Shown: positions 7,837-16,500, numbered from the stretch's first letter. The stretch: 58,081 bases of DNA from Thiohalocapsa halophila (GCF_016583825.1 NZ_NRRV01000032.1:1-58081), one strand, 5' to 3'. Translations and numbers: made by a program. The notes: generated by a model from the letters alone, not told the origin.

Positions 7837-8046
7837 GTGTCCGATCTGAACAACGACTACTACCAGCACAACGCGGGGACGTTCTTTGCCGACACCGTCG
7901 GCGTCGACATGACCCCGCTGTATTGGCGCTTCCTGTTGCTGTTGCCGGAGGCGGCGCAGGTCCTCGACGCCGGCTGCGGCTCGGGTCGCGATGCCCTGGC
8001 GTTCCGACCACTCGGGCTGGCGCAGGGCGTAGGGCGTAGGGCGTAG
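7837..8046 (+). pseudogene. Truncated methyltransferase relic
   Basis: The frame from GTG 7837 reads like the intact methyltransferase through the SAM-binding loop (VLDAGCGSGRDALAF) and then breaks at 8004. It continues as RPLGLAQGVGRRA, which is encoded by the GGCGTAGGGCGTAGGG repeat, to a stop at 8046. Only about 56 of 201 residues remain, so it cannot be functional. Confidence 0.8.
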
Positions 8047-8129
8047 GGCGTAGGGTGGACAAGCGAAGCGCAGTCCACCAGCTTACGGGCGGCCCCAGGG
8101 TGGACTTCGCTGTCGCTCGTCCACCCTAC
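8021..8129. repeat. Palindromic GTAGGGTGGAC repeat pair with GGCGTAG array
   Basis: The left part is a short array of GGGCGTA units followed by GTAGGGTGGACAAGCGAAG and CGCAGTCCACC. A second unit in the opposite orientation follows (AGGGTGGACTTCGC...CTCGTCCACCCTAC, ending near 8129). Each unit is itself an imperfect palindrome. Related units are at 11542-11618 and 12049-12093. Such TGGAC/GTCCA palindromes are familiar dispersed repeats in gammaproteobacteria. Here the element begins about 17 bp after the truncation point of the duplicated block. Confidence 0.75.
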
Positions 8130-8133
8130 TGGT

Positions 8134-8181
8134 CTTGCCCGCTTGCCCGCTTGCCCGCTTGCCCGCTTGCCCGCTTGCCCG
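8134..8181. repeat. 8-bp tandem repeat, six units
   Basis: Six perfect copies of CTTGCCCG run from 8134 to 8181. The unit length is not a multiple of three and no gene spans it, so it looks like a slippage-prone spacer. Confidence 0.9.
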
Positions 8182-8298
8182 GTCTCCGGGGCGGTGTCAC
8201 GACACGGACGAGGTCGAGCGTCGTTGGTCGGGCCCGCTCGTGTAATCTTGGACTCGGGCAATTGGACAGACAGGCGTGTCGCACTGGAGACCGATGCG

Positions 8299-8482
8299 AT
8301 GACCACACGCGAGCAATACGTCGCGACGGCAAGCTCGCGCTGCCGCCCGGCTGCTTCGCTAACTACGATCTGGCCATCATCGACTTCTTGGTCCGGCTCC
8401 AGGGCAAGGGGCCGGCCACGGACTACCAGGCCCTGCGCGACAGCAGATCGACGAGTTTGATGAGCGCAAGTGGCTTGGCTGA
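8299..8482 (+). pseudogene. Small unrecognised gene with two frameshifts
   Basis: Three adjoining segments in three frames read like one small protein: MTTREQYVAT from ATG 8299, then DGKLALPPGCFANYDLAI through GKGPATDYQALRD, then QQIDEFDERKWLG and a TGA at 8482. Restoring two frameshifts would give about 60 aa. I do not recognise the family. The evidence is the protein-like character of each piece; a conserved homologue would confirm it. Confidence 0.35.
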
Positions 8483-8667
8483 TCGATCCCAAGCGGGACC
8501 AGCACGCGGCGCATGAGCTGAACCGCGTGGGCAAACCCGTCTGCCCGCGGCTCGGCGCCGCCGCGACAAACAAGTCTAGATGCAGGCCGACCCCCGGCGG
8601 CCCCGGACCATCTCGGGGACATTCACCTTCCAGGCGCTGGACTAGGCGGTCGCGAGGCGTGGCGCGT

Positions 8668-9747
8668 ATGAAAACCGTTGAAAACAGTCCCGAACGCCTG
8701 GTCCTGGGCGGCTGGCGCGCGGGCAGCATCGCGCTGGCCATGCTGCTGCTCGCGCTGCCGGTGGCTTTCTATTTCCTAATCGTCACGGAGGAGCCCTACA
8801 CGCTCTGGGCCAATGCCTTCCTGCTGCTGATCTGCCTCTCGCTCGTCCCTCGCATGGTGCTCTGGGAACGGATCGAGCTGGACCGGGACGCCGCCGAAAT
8901 CCGCTTCGATCAGCTGCGCTTGCTCGGCCGGCTGCGGCGCTCGGCACCTCTGAAGCCGGTCAGCCGGGTCGAGGTCGAGACTCGCAGCAGTATCGATTCG
9001 ACGGGCAGGCCCTCGCGGCGATTGGTCCTGGTGACGGGGCATGAGCGCACACCGTTTTCCCGGCTCTACACCTCGGGCAAATTCGAGCGAGAGAAGGACC
9101 TGCTCAACGATTGGCTGAAAGCGGCCTTTGGCGAGCGCTGGCGCGAGGCCGCAACGCGCTTCACCGAGGATGCCGCGTCGGCGGGGGACGCGGATGTGCC
9201 CGACGGCGTCACCCGTATCCGCCAGCCGGCCACGGGCCTGAGCCTGGACATTCCCGAGGATTGGGCCGCCTCGGTCAGCCTCGATACGAGCGGCCCGCTG
9301 GAGATTTTCGGCATCCGCCTCCTGAATCGGGTCGACCGTCCGGGCAAGCCCCGCGCGCCCGGAGATGGCGAGGACTGGAGCCGCCTTGTGGCCACCGGCG
9401 CCGAGGATGCCGGGCTGACCCTGCAAATCCACGACGGCCCCCTGCGGCGCACGCTGGAAGACACGCTCAATGACCCCTGGTCCAAGCAGTGGGGCATCGA
9501 AGTGCTCAAGACCACCGAAGCGGTCGAGATGGGCGGGATGAGAGGGTTTTCCATCGCCCGGCGCATCCCCGCGGGCGGCTCCACCCCCGTCTTCGGCAAG
9601 GTCGGCGCGGATGCCGCCACGCGGCAGCTCTGGCTTGGGGCCGAGCACCTGCATGTAGAGATGGTCGGCATGGCCCGGCTCGACGATGCCGAGATGCAGC
9701 ATGCGCTGGACGCGATGTTCGCCTCGGTCCGCCTGCCGGGGGCCTGA
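8668..9747 (+). CDS. Membrane-anchored hypothetical protein
   Basis: A 359-aa protein with two closely spaced hydrophobic segments near the N-terminus (about residues 15-33 and 42-60), consistent with a hairpin anchor, followed by a long soluble region. The soluble part contains a possible PH-like strand series after the membrane hairpin (ERIELDRDAAEIRFDQLRLL). Further on, a region starts GVTRIRQPATGLSLDIPEDW, reminiscent of small secreted or lipoprotein beta domains. I do not recognise a named family. ATG 8668 is chosen over the open extension to 8470 because the extension is arginine/proline-rich and lacks protein character. It stands alone between two clusters of relics. Confidence 0.7.
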   Translation: MKTVENSPERLVLGGWRAGSIALAMLLLALPVAFYFLIVTEEPYTLWANAFLLLICLSLVPRMVLWERIELDRDAAEIRFDQLRLLGRLRRSAPLKPVSRVEVETRSSIDSTGRPSRRLVLVTGHERTPFSRLYTSGKFEREKDLLNDWLKAAFGERWREAATRFTEDAASAGDADVPDGVTRIRQPATGLSLDIPEDWAASVSLDTSGPLEIFGIRLLNRVDRPGKPRAPGDGEDWSRLVATGAEDAGLTLQIHDGPLRRTLEDTLNDPWSKQWGIEVLKTTEAVEMGGMRGFSIARRIPAGGSTPVFGKVGADAATRQLWLGAEHLHVEMVGMARLDDAEMQHALDAMFASVRLPGA

Positions 9748-9814
9748 GCCGTGCCCACCGCTGCAAACTGGCAAGGACTCCGACACCGCGGGGGCACCAG
9801 CGGGCGGCAGGAGC

Positions 9815-10003
9815 GTGTCCGTGAAACCATCTGCGGCCGGCGACCATGGTGACGCCCGGAACCGCCGGGGACGCATACAGTTCCGCGGCGGGCGTGCCCG
9901 TGAGGAAGTGCGAGTCGCGGAAGTCGCCATCCTTGCGAGAAACGCCGTGACGGCGGCAGAGGTCGGTGATGGCCGAAGCCTTGTTGGCTATCTGAGTGTG
10001 CAT
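9815..10003 (-). pseudogene. DUF5615 (PIN-like) toxin relic
   Basis: The minus-strand frame from ATG 10003 reads NKASAITDLCRRHGVSRKDG then DFRDSHFLTGTP, which resembles the middle of DUF5615 PIN-like toxins (typically VTKD-DF--SH---G-P). The N-terminal strand with the first catalytic Asp is missing and the C-terminal part drifts into unrelated sequence. It follows a DUF433 relic, the usual partner of this toxin family. Confidence 0.55.
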
Positions 10004-10023
10004 GGTCTGCTGTTGCGTGCCGG

Positions 10024-10131
10024 CTACTGACGGCTTTCACACGGCGATCTCCAAGGCTTGCTCGTGTGGCGCACGCAAGGATTGCCGTGGCAAACGTCCG
10101 AATCGACGGTGATCCTGTGAAGATTCGACAT
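10024..10131 (-). pseudogene. DUF433 antitoxin relic
   Basis: ATG 10131 opens MSNLHRITVDSDVCHGNPCV, the signature start of DUF433 antitoxins (canonical RITVDPDVCHGKPC-RG). After CVR the frame jumps to an unrelated tail ending at 10024, so about two thirds of the protein is lost. Its tail DNA (10010-10060) recurs at 11660-11710. Confidence 0.65.
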
Positions 10132-10252
10132 GACGGATCCAGCAAGATGCGCGTTGTTTGCAGCATAGGTTCGGCAGGTCGGCGGCGCAACCGGGTCGCC
10201 TACGGGTTGTGCTGGGCAGAGCATCAGTGCGGACGTCTATCCACTGCGCTGA

Positions 10253-10291
10253 TCAGGCCCCGGGACCGAAGTAGCGCTCGATGGCCGCAAA
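10253..10291 (-). pseudogene. Helicase 3'-end relic
   Basis: The minus strand reads FAAIERYFGPGA and a stop, matching the last residues of the intact helicase (LAAIERYFGAGGQ). DNA downstream (10108-10250) also resembles 2768-2908, downstream of the intact gene. It is the 3' end of a second helicase copy whose body is gone. Confidence 0.6.
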
Positions 10292-10324
10292 CGTGGGTAT
10301 GAGGGTCAGGTATGAGGGTCACGG

Positions 10325-10390
10325 CTGAACCTGCCGGTGTGGACCTACGATCACCACGTTGACGCGATGCAAGCCCCCATTTGGCGCTGA
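10325..10390 (+). pseudogene. PIN toxin C-terminal relic
   Basis: The plus strand reads LNLPVWTYDHHVDAMQAPIW and R, then a stop at 10390. This resembles the end of PIN proteins with the final D-x-H-F-D motif (LP-WTYD-HFD---VWR). Upstream sequence is a short direct repeat (TATGAGGGTCA twice, 10308-10330), with no remaining PIN start. Confidence 0.45.
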
Positions 10391-10450
10391 ACAGTTCACC
10401 GCCGCCGGCGCAGGCTCCACAGGATCATCGCCAGGTCGGCGGTATCGACC

Positions 10451-10825
10451 TCAATCGCTGCCCGACCCGGACGCGCCGCAATCTGCCCCCGATACCGCCA
10501 CCGCGAGCAACCGGCGCCGGCCCTCGGCATCCGTAGCCCGGAATGCGGCGAGCAGCCGCGCCTCGTCAGGATCGGCCCCGGCCGCACCGTCCTCGTCCAC
10601 ACACAGCAAATGAGCCACCGACACGTCCCCGAGCACCGTGGCCAGGGTTCGCGCGGCCTCAATGCTGAGCCGGCGCTGCCCCAGCTCGTAGTGGCTGAGC
10701 CGCGAGACGCTGATGCTGCCGCCGGTCAGCGCGGCTAGGCGGGTCAGACTCAGACTGCGCGCCGAACGCGCAGCCCGCAGCCGCCGGCCGATGACCCGGT
10801 TCAGCGCGCGGGCGGTCACGCTCAT
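10451..10825 (-). CDS. XRE-family HTH regulator (second of tandem pair)
   Basis: A 124-aa protein with an N-terminal Cro/C1-type helix-turn-helix at about residues 10-70 (IGRRLRAARSARSLSLTRLA, then SRLSHYELGQRRLSIEAART). The ATG overlaps the stop of the upstream XRE gene (ATGA, 10822-10825), so the two are translationally coupled. It shares most of its HTH pattern with that neighbour, so the pair probably arose by tandem duplication. The C-terminal 50 residues (DEARLLAAFRATDAEGRRRL) match the neighbour in layout. They sit where the body of the second helicase copy would have been. Confidence 0.82.
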   Translation of the reverse strand: MSVTARALNRVIGRRLRAARSARSLSLTRLAALTGGSISVSRLSHYELGQRRLSIEAARTLATVLGDVSVAHLLCVDEDGAAGADPDEARLLAAFRATDAEGRRRLLAVAVSGADCGASGSGSD

Positions 10826-11229
10826 CCCGCGCCGCCGCTGCCGCCGGTTTTGCGCCGGCGCCGGCCCTTCCCGGGCGGCGGGTCCAGCTGCACGGCTTCG
10901 GCGATGTCGAGCAAGCGGCGGCGCCAGTCGGCATCGACCCGGCGAAAGGCGTCAAGGAGACGCATTTCCTCCGCGGACAGGGCGTTGCCCTCACCGCCCT
11001 CGACACCCAGCAGCTGGGCGGCGCTGACAATGACTAGCGCCTCGGCGAGCACCTGCGCCGCCTCGATGCTCGGCCGCCGGAGGCCCTGCTCGTAGTTGCT
11101 GATCCGCGACTTGCTGTAGAGCCCATCGGTGAGCGCCGCCAGCTCGGAGAGGCTCAAGCCCCGCTCGTGGCGCGCGGCACGCAGCCGCTGACCGATCTCG
11201 CGGGTCAGCTCGTGCTCTGAGTCGGTCAT
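10822..11229 (-). CDS. XRE-family HTH regulator (first of tandem pair)
   Basis: A 135-aa protein with a Cro/C1-type HTH at about residues 8-72 (IGQRLRAARHERGLSLSELA, then KSRISNYEQGLRRPSIEAAQ). The C-terminal helix (SAEEMRLLDAFRRVDADWRR) is shared in pattern with the coupled gene downstream. A basic tail (GKGRRRRKTGGS) ends it. It probably works as a dimeric repressor; the target is unknown. The start ATG 11229 has only a weak upstream purine stretch. No toxin or phage genes are adjacent to explain a regulatory pair. Confidence 0.83.
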   Translation of the reverse strand: MTDSEHELTREIGQRLRAARHERGLSLSELAALTDGLYSKSRISNYEQGLRRPSIEAAQVLAEALVIVSAAQLLGVEGGEGNALSAEEMRLLDAFRRVDADWRRRLLDIAEAVQLDPPPGKGRRRRKTGGSGGAG

Positions 11230-11541
11230 GGTGGTCTCAGGATCTCTCCGGGATTGGCTCTTGCTTGCATCTTACCTGATCACGCGGAGTCGTACACGTG
11301 ACAGCCGCGAGAAGTGATGGGCGCTGCCTTGAGCGGGGTCTGGATCGGAGGTGGGGTCGGGCGTCTTCTGTGTTGCTGGATCGAAGAACGGCATCGGGTG
11401 CTTCTTCGCTCACGGATCGCTGAGTCTTGATCATAACTCCGACCACAGCAGCGCTCGCCTGCGCAGTCAGGCCATGCTGGCCTGACGGCACCAGGGCTGG
11501 AAGCCCTGGCTACGCATGGAGCCTTGATGGTAAGCACGGCC

Positions 11542-11618
11542 CGTAGGGTGGACGAGCGATAGCGAAGTCCACCGAGCATCGCGGAATACGGTGGACTGCG
11601 CTTCGCTTGTCCACCCTG
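11542..11618. repeat. Inverted pair of GTAGGGTGGAC palindromes
   Basis: CGTAGGGTGGACGAGCG...AAGTCCACC (11542-11573) is followed by GGTGGACTGCGC...TTGTCCACCCT (11590-11618) in opposite orientation. This is the same family and the same head-to-head arrangement as at 8048-8129. Confidence 0.75.
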
Positions 11619-11659
11619 TGCCTATCCGAGTGGTCGGAGTTATGGGCAAAGCCATCTGC

Positions 11660-11710
11660 TGTTGCGTGGTGGCTACTGCCGGCTTTCACACGGCGATTTC
11701 CAAGACTTGA
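11660..11710. repeat. Second copy of DUF433-relic tail DNA
   Basis: GGCTTTCACACGGCGATTTCC and flanking bases match 10012-10060 with few differences (CTGTTGCGTG..., GGCTACTG..CGGCTTTCACACGG). It indicates that the DUF433 locus, like the helicase, existed or was copied more than once in this island. Confidence 0.6.
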
Positions 11711-11734
11711 TTCTTGTCTCGAATTGCAATCTCT

Positions 11735-11953
11735 TCAACGTCGACGCAGAGGCAGCCCGTCTACGGCATCATAAAGATTGGCCGGCAACTCCTCGAAGCT
11801 GTCACCCTGGGATTGCGCACGCCAGGGTTGCCAGGCTGCTTGAGCAGCCTCAATCTCTTTTGCCGCATCTAGGCGCGTCCTGCCCCAAGCGCTGCATCCG
11901 GGAAGGTCCGGCACGGTCGCGATGTAGCCCTCGTCCTCGTCGCTCCAGAAGAT
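11735..11953 (-). pseudogene. HicB antitoxin fragment
   Basis: The minus-strand frame reads IFWSDEDEGYIATVPDLPGC then SAWGRTRLDAAKEIEAAQAA, the RNase-H-like core of HicB antitoxins (canonical EEGGY-A-VPDLPGCSA-G-T). The N-terminal strand is missing. Upstream, the same open frame is fused to sequence antisense-shifted from the helicase relic. No HicA gene is nearby. Confidence 0.6.
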
Positions 11954-11954
11954 C

Positions 11955-12041
11955 GAAGGCGATCTTGCGGTCCGCGGCGCGCAGCGCAAAGTCGAGGCAC
12001 TGGGCGGTGCTGTCGATGTCGAGAAACGGGAATTCCGGCGC
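11955..12041 (-). pseudogene. Helicase N-terminal nuclease relic
   Basis: The minus strand reads APEFPFLDIDSTAQCLDFAL then RAADRKIAF, matching residues 48-76 of the intact nuclease-helicase with four substitutions. It breaks off exactly before the E-x-D catalytic motif, where the HicB fragment begins. On the other side it runs into a GTAGGGTGGAC element at 12049. Confidence 0.75.
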
Positions 12042-12048
12042 CGGCAGG

Positions 12049-12093
12049 CGCAGGGCGTAAGGCGTAGGGTGGACAAGCGAAGCGCAGTCCACC
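12049..12093. repeat. GTAGGGTGGAC repeat abutting sucB stop codon
   Basis: GCGCAGGGCGTAAGGCGTAG leads into GGGTGGACAAGCGAAGCG and CAGTCCACC, ending at 12093; the sucB stop codon is 12094-12096. The same order (CGCAGGGCGTA leader, then palindrome) occurs at 8021-8089. It may act as a transcript-end hairpin for sucB, but there is no T-run. Confidence 0.7.
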
Positions 12094-13425
<1,332 letters not shown>

Positions 13426-13537
13426 TGGTGGTGATTCCCTCGGGGTGCTGTGGGTGGGCTCGGGCTCGGGCTCGGTTGGGCTTGGGGGTGTTCGCTGTCG
13501 GGCTTTGCCGGTGCTCCGGGCCGGCTTGCGGTGGCTC

Positions 13538-13572
13538 GTGTCGGGCTTCGCTGTCGCTCAGCGCCGACCTAC
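13538..13572. repeat. Palindromic GTGTCGGGCTTCGC-type repeat
   Basis: GTGTCGGGCTTCGCTGTCG followed by CTCAGCGCCGACCTAC forms an imperfect palindrome in the sucA-sucB gap. It belongs to a second family of short intergenic palindromes, distinct from the GTAGGGTGGAC family. Confidence 0.5.
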
Positions 13573-13599
13573 CATTGCGCCTGTCGGGCGTCGCTTGCC

Positions 13600-16500
13600 T
13601 CAGTCCTCCGCCACCGGCTCGTCGATGGGCTGCTGGGGCGGGATGCGGCGGTTCATCTTCGGGTTGATGCGCCCGGTGAGGGCCTCGTCCACTAGCTGCT
13701 CCTGTTGGGCTACGTGCACCGAGCGGTGGCCGACGGCTGGCGCGGCAGAGGCGCTACGGCCGACGTAGTAGGGCTGCTTGCCCTGCTCGATGAGATGGTG
13801 GAAGCGATGCTTGATCTGGTCCCAGGCGCCCTGGTTCTGCGGCTCTTCCTGGCACCAGATGACCTCTTCGGTGTCCTGATAGCGCGCGATGGCCGCAAGG
13901 AAGGCATCCTTTGGGAAGGGGTAGAGCTGCTCGATGCGGATGATGGCGACATTGGTCAGCCCGCGGGCGTGGCGCGCCTCGATGAGGTCGTAGTAGACCT
14001 TGCCGGAGCAGAACACCACCCGCTCGACGCCGGCGGGGTCGATGGGGTCGGTCTCCGGGATGACCACCTGGAAGCCGCCGTCGGCGAGCTCTTCCAGCGA
14101 GGACACCGCCAGGCGGTGGCGCAGCAGACTCTTCGGCGTCATGACCACCAGCGGGCGGCGGAAGTCCCGCAGCATCTGCCGGCGCAGCAGGTGGAACATC
14201 TGCGCCGGCGTGGTGGGCACGCAGACCTGGATGTTGTGCTCGGCGCAGAGCTGAAGAAAGCGCTCCATCCGGGCCGAGGAGTGCTCGGCGCCCTGGCCCT
14301 CCAGGCCGTGGGGCAGGAGCATCGTGAGCCCGCAGTCCAGGCCCCACTTGGTGCCGGCGGAGGTGATGAACTGGTCGATGACCACTTGGGCGCCGTTGGC
14401 GAAGTCGCCGAACTGTGCCTCCCAGACTGTCAGCGCATTGGGCTCGGCGGTGGCGAAGCCGTATTCGTAGCCGAGCACAGCCGCCTCGGACAGGATGGAG
14501 TCGATGGCGACGAAGGGGCCTTGGGGCGCGTCAGCGTCGCTGCGCAGGTGCTGGAGCGGCGTGTGCTCGCGGCCGGTCTGCTGGCAGTGCACCTTGGCGT
14601 GACGGTGGAAGAAGGTGCCGCGGGCGGCGTCCTGACCGGACAGGCGCACCGGGAAGCCGGCGTCCAGCAGGGTCGCATAGGCCAGGTTCTCCGCGAAGCC
14701 CCAGTTGGCGAGCTGATCGCCCTGGGCCATCTTGCGCCGCTCTGCCCAGATTTTGGCCACGCGGGAGTGCAGCTCGAAGTCTTCCGGCAGGCGCAGCATG
14801 CGCTCGGCCTGGCCCGCGAGCTGCTCGCGCGGGATGGTGGTGTCGGCGGCGGCGCGCCAGTCGTTGCCGTGGCAGCGGTGCCAGTCGGCACGGTAGCTCT
14901 TCTCCAGCCCGCACAGCACGGGGCGGGCCACCACCACGCCCTGCTCGATGGCACCGCGGTATTCCTCGATCATGCGCACGGCGTCGTCGCGGGTCAGCAC
15001 GCCGTCGTCGATGAGCCGGTCCGCGTAGATGGCCCTGGCGGTGGGCCGCTCGCGGATCTTTTTGTACATCATGGGCTGGGTCACGGCCGGCTCGTCGGCC
15101 TCGTTGTGGCCGAGGCGGCGGTAGCAAACCAGGTCGATGACCACGTCTTTGCCGAACTGGTTGCGGTAGTCGAGCGCCATGCGGGTGACGAAGATGACGG
15201 CCTCCGGGTCGTCGCCGTTCACGTGGAACACCGGTGCCTGCACCATCTTGGCCACGTCGGTGCAGTAGAGCGTGCTGCGGGTGTCCAGCGGGTTGCTGGT
15301 GGTGAAGCCGATTTGGTTGTTGATGACGATATGCACCGTGCCGCCGGTGCCGTAGCTGCGGGTCTGGCTGAGCTGCAAGGTCTCGGCCACCACGCCCTGG
15401 CCGGCGAAGGCGGCATCGCCGTGGATCAGCACCGGTAGCACCTGCTCGCCGGTGCGGTCGCCGCGGCGGCGCTGGCGGGCGCGCACCGAGCCTTCGATGA
15501 CGGGGTTGATGATCTCCAGGTGCGAGGGATTGAAGCCCAGCGCCAGGTGTACGATGCCGCCGGGGGTCTCGACGTCGGAGGCGAAGCCCAGGTGGTATTT
15601 CACGTCGCCGGCGAGCTGGCGCGGGTTCATCGGCACCTTGCCCTCGAACTCCGCGAAGATCTCCTGCGGCGGCTTGCCGAGGATGTTTACCAGCACATTG
15701 AGCCGCCCGCGGTGGGCCATGCCGATGACGATCTCCTTGCCGCCCTTGCGCCCGCAGCGCTGGATGAGCTCGTCCAGCATCGGGATCAGGGCCTCGGCGC
15801 CCTCCAGCGAGAAGCGCTTCTGGCCGACGTACTTGGTGTGCAGGTACTTCTCCAACCCCTCGGCGGCGGTGAGCAGGGTCAGCAGCCAGCGCCGGTCCGC
15901 CGGCTCCAGCTCCGGGCGCGCCTGGTAGCCCTCCAAGCGCTTCTGCACCCAGCGCTTCTCGGCGGTGGTGGTGATGTGCATGTACTCCGAGCCCACCGGC
16001 CCGCAGTAGATGCGCTGGAGCAGCGCCAGGATGTCCTTGAGCGGCATCCGGTCTGGGGCGTAGAGCGAGCCGGTATGGAAGATCTGGTCGAGGTCGCTGT
16101 CCTCGAGGTTGTGATAGCTCGGCGCGAGGTCCGCCACCTTGGGCGTCTGGCGGAGCTTGAGCGGGTCCAGGTCCGCCATCTGGTGGCCGCGGTAGCGGTA
16201 GGTGTTGATGAGCCGCAGCACCGCTGCCTGGCGCTCCGCCGCCGCGGGCTCCAGGCGCTGCACGGAGCGGGCCTGGGCGCGGGTGCGGCTTTCGCTGGCC
16301 AGGCGCTCGAAGTTCTCGCGCACCGGGCCGTGCGGGACCTCGTTGGCGGCCTCGGCATGGATGGCGTCGAAGCGCCGCCGCCAGGCGAGGTCGATGCTCT
16401 CGGGGTCCTTGAGGTAGCGCTCGTAGAGGTCTTCGATGAAGGCGGCATTGCCGCCGTAGAAAGCGGAAGAGGATCGGAACAGCTGCAGCAGCGCGCTCAT
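13600..16500 (-). CDS. sucA: 2-oxoglutarate dehydrogenase E1 component
   Basis: A 966-aa thiamine-diphosphate enzyme that decarboxylates 2-oxoglutarate and passes the succinyl group to SucB. The start used is ATG 16500 (MSALLQLFRSSSAFYGGNAA, then FIEDLYERYLKDPESID), the usual E1o N-terminus; an 18-codon extension to 16554 is not typical. Recognisable blocks are GMAHRGRLNVLVNILGK, HGDAAFAGQGVVAETLQLS (ThDP region), HVNGDDPEAV, and the C-terminal WCQEEPQNQGAW. Size and motifs match the standard single-chain E1o. Confidence 0.97.
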   Translation of the reverse strand: MSALLQLFRSSSAFYGGNAAFIEDLYERYLKDPESIDLAWRRRFDAIHAEAANEVPHGPVRENFERLASESRTRAQARSVQRLEPAAAERQAAVLRLINTYRYRGHQMADLDPLKLRQTPKVADLAPSYHNLEDSDLDQIFHTGSLYAPDRMPLKDILALLQRIYCGPVGSEYMHITTTAEKRWVQKRLEGYQARPELEPADRRWLLTLLTAAEGLEKYLHTKYVGQKRFSLEGAEALIPMLDELIQRCGRKGGKEIVIGMAHRGRLNVLVNILGKPPQEIFAEFEGKVPMNPRQLAGDVKYHLGFASDVETPGGIVHLALGFNPSHLEIINPVIEGSVRARQRRRGDRTGEQVLPVLIHGDAAFAGQGVVAETLQLSQTRSYGTGGTVHIVINNQIGFTTSNPLDTRSTLYCTDVAKMVQAPVFHVNGDDPEAVIFVTRMALDYRNQFGKDVVIDLVCYRRLGHNEADEPAVTQPMMYKKIRERPTARAIYADRLIDDGVLTRDDAVRMIEEYRGAIEQGVVVARPVLCGLEKSYRADWHRCHGNDWRAAADTTIPREQLAGQAERMLRLPEDFELHSRVAKIWAERRKMAQGDQLANWGFAENLAYATLLDAGFPVRLSGQDAARGTFFHRHAKVHCQQTGREHTPLQHLRSDADAPQGPFVAIDSILSEAAVLGYEYGFATAEPNALTVWEAQFGDFANGAQVVIDQFITSAGTKWGLDCGLTMLLPHGLEGQGAEHSSARMERFLQLCAEHNIQVCVPTTPAQMFHLLRRQMLRDFRRPLVVMTPKSLLRHRLAVSSLEELADGGFQVVIPETDPIDPAGVERVVFCSGKVYYDLIEARHARGLTNVAIIRIEQLYPFPKDAFLAAIARYQDTEEVIWCQEEPQNQGAWDQIKHRFHHLIEQGKQPYYVGRSASAAPAVGHRSVHVAQQEQLVDEALTGRINPKMNRRIPPQQPIDEPVAED

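Larger units (their letters stand above)
7262..8004. repeat. Segmental duplication, copy 2 (decayed)
   Basis: This is a repeat of 1613-2333. It carries a 5' fragment of the PIN toxin, an intact Phd antitoxin, the intergenic region with the operator-like repeats, and the 5' third of the methyltransferase. Identity stops abruptly at GCGTTC (8004), a few bases before a GTAGGGTGGAC-type repeat, and at about 7262 on the left, where toxin codon 22 or so is joined to unrelated sequence. The ends inside genes show that this copy is the derived one. Confidence 0.85.
11230..11734. other. Gene-free repeat-rich stretch
   Basis: No credible coding sequence. It contains a CAGGGCTGGAAGCCCTGG hairpin (about 11490-11510), a pair of GTAGGGTGGAC palindromes at 11542-11618, and a 50-bp copy (11660-11710) of the DUF433-relic tail from 10010-10060. 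Confidence 0.6.

Noticed and set aside
8134..8181. Tandem CTTGCCCG units as a possible CRISPR or iteron array.
   Set aside because: Units are 8 bp with no spacers and no rep gene; it is a simple tandem repeat.
13705..15438. A 577-codon plus-strand frame inside sucA.
   Set aside because: It is antisense to a clear sucA and has no domain character; GC-rich genomes produce long antisense frames.
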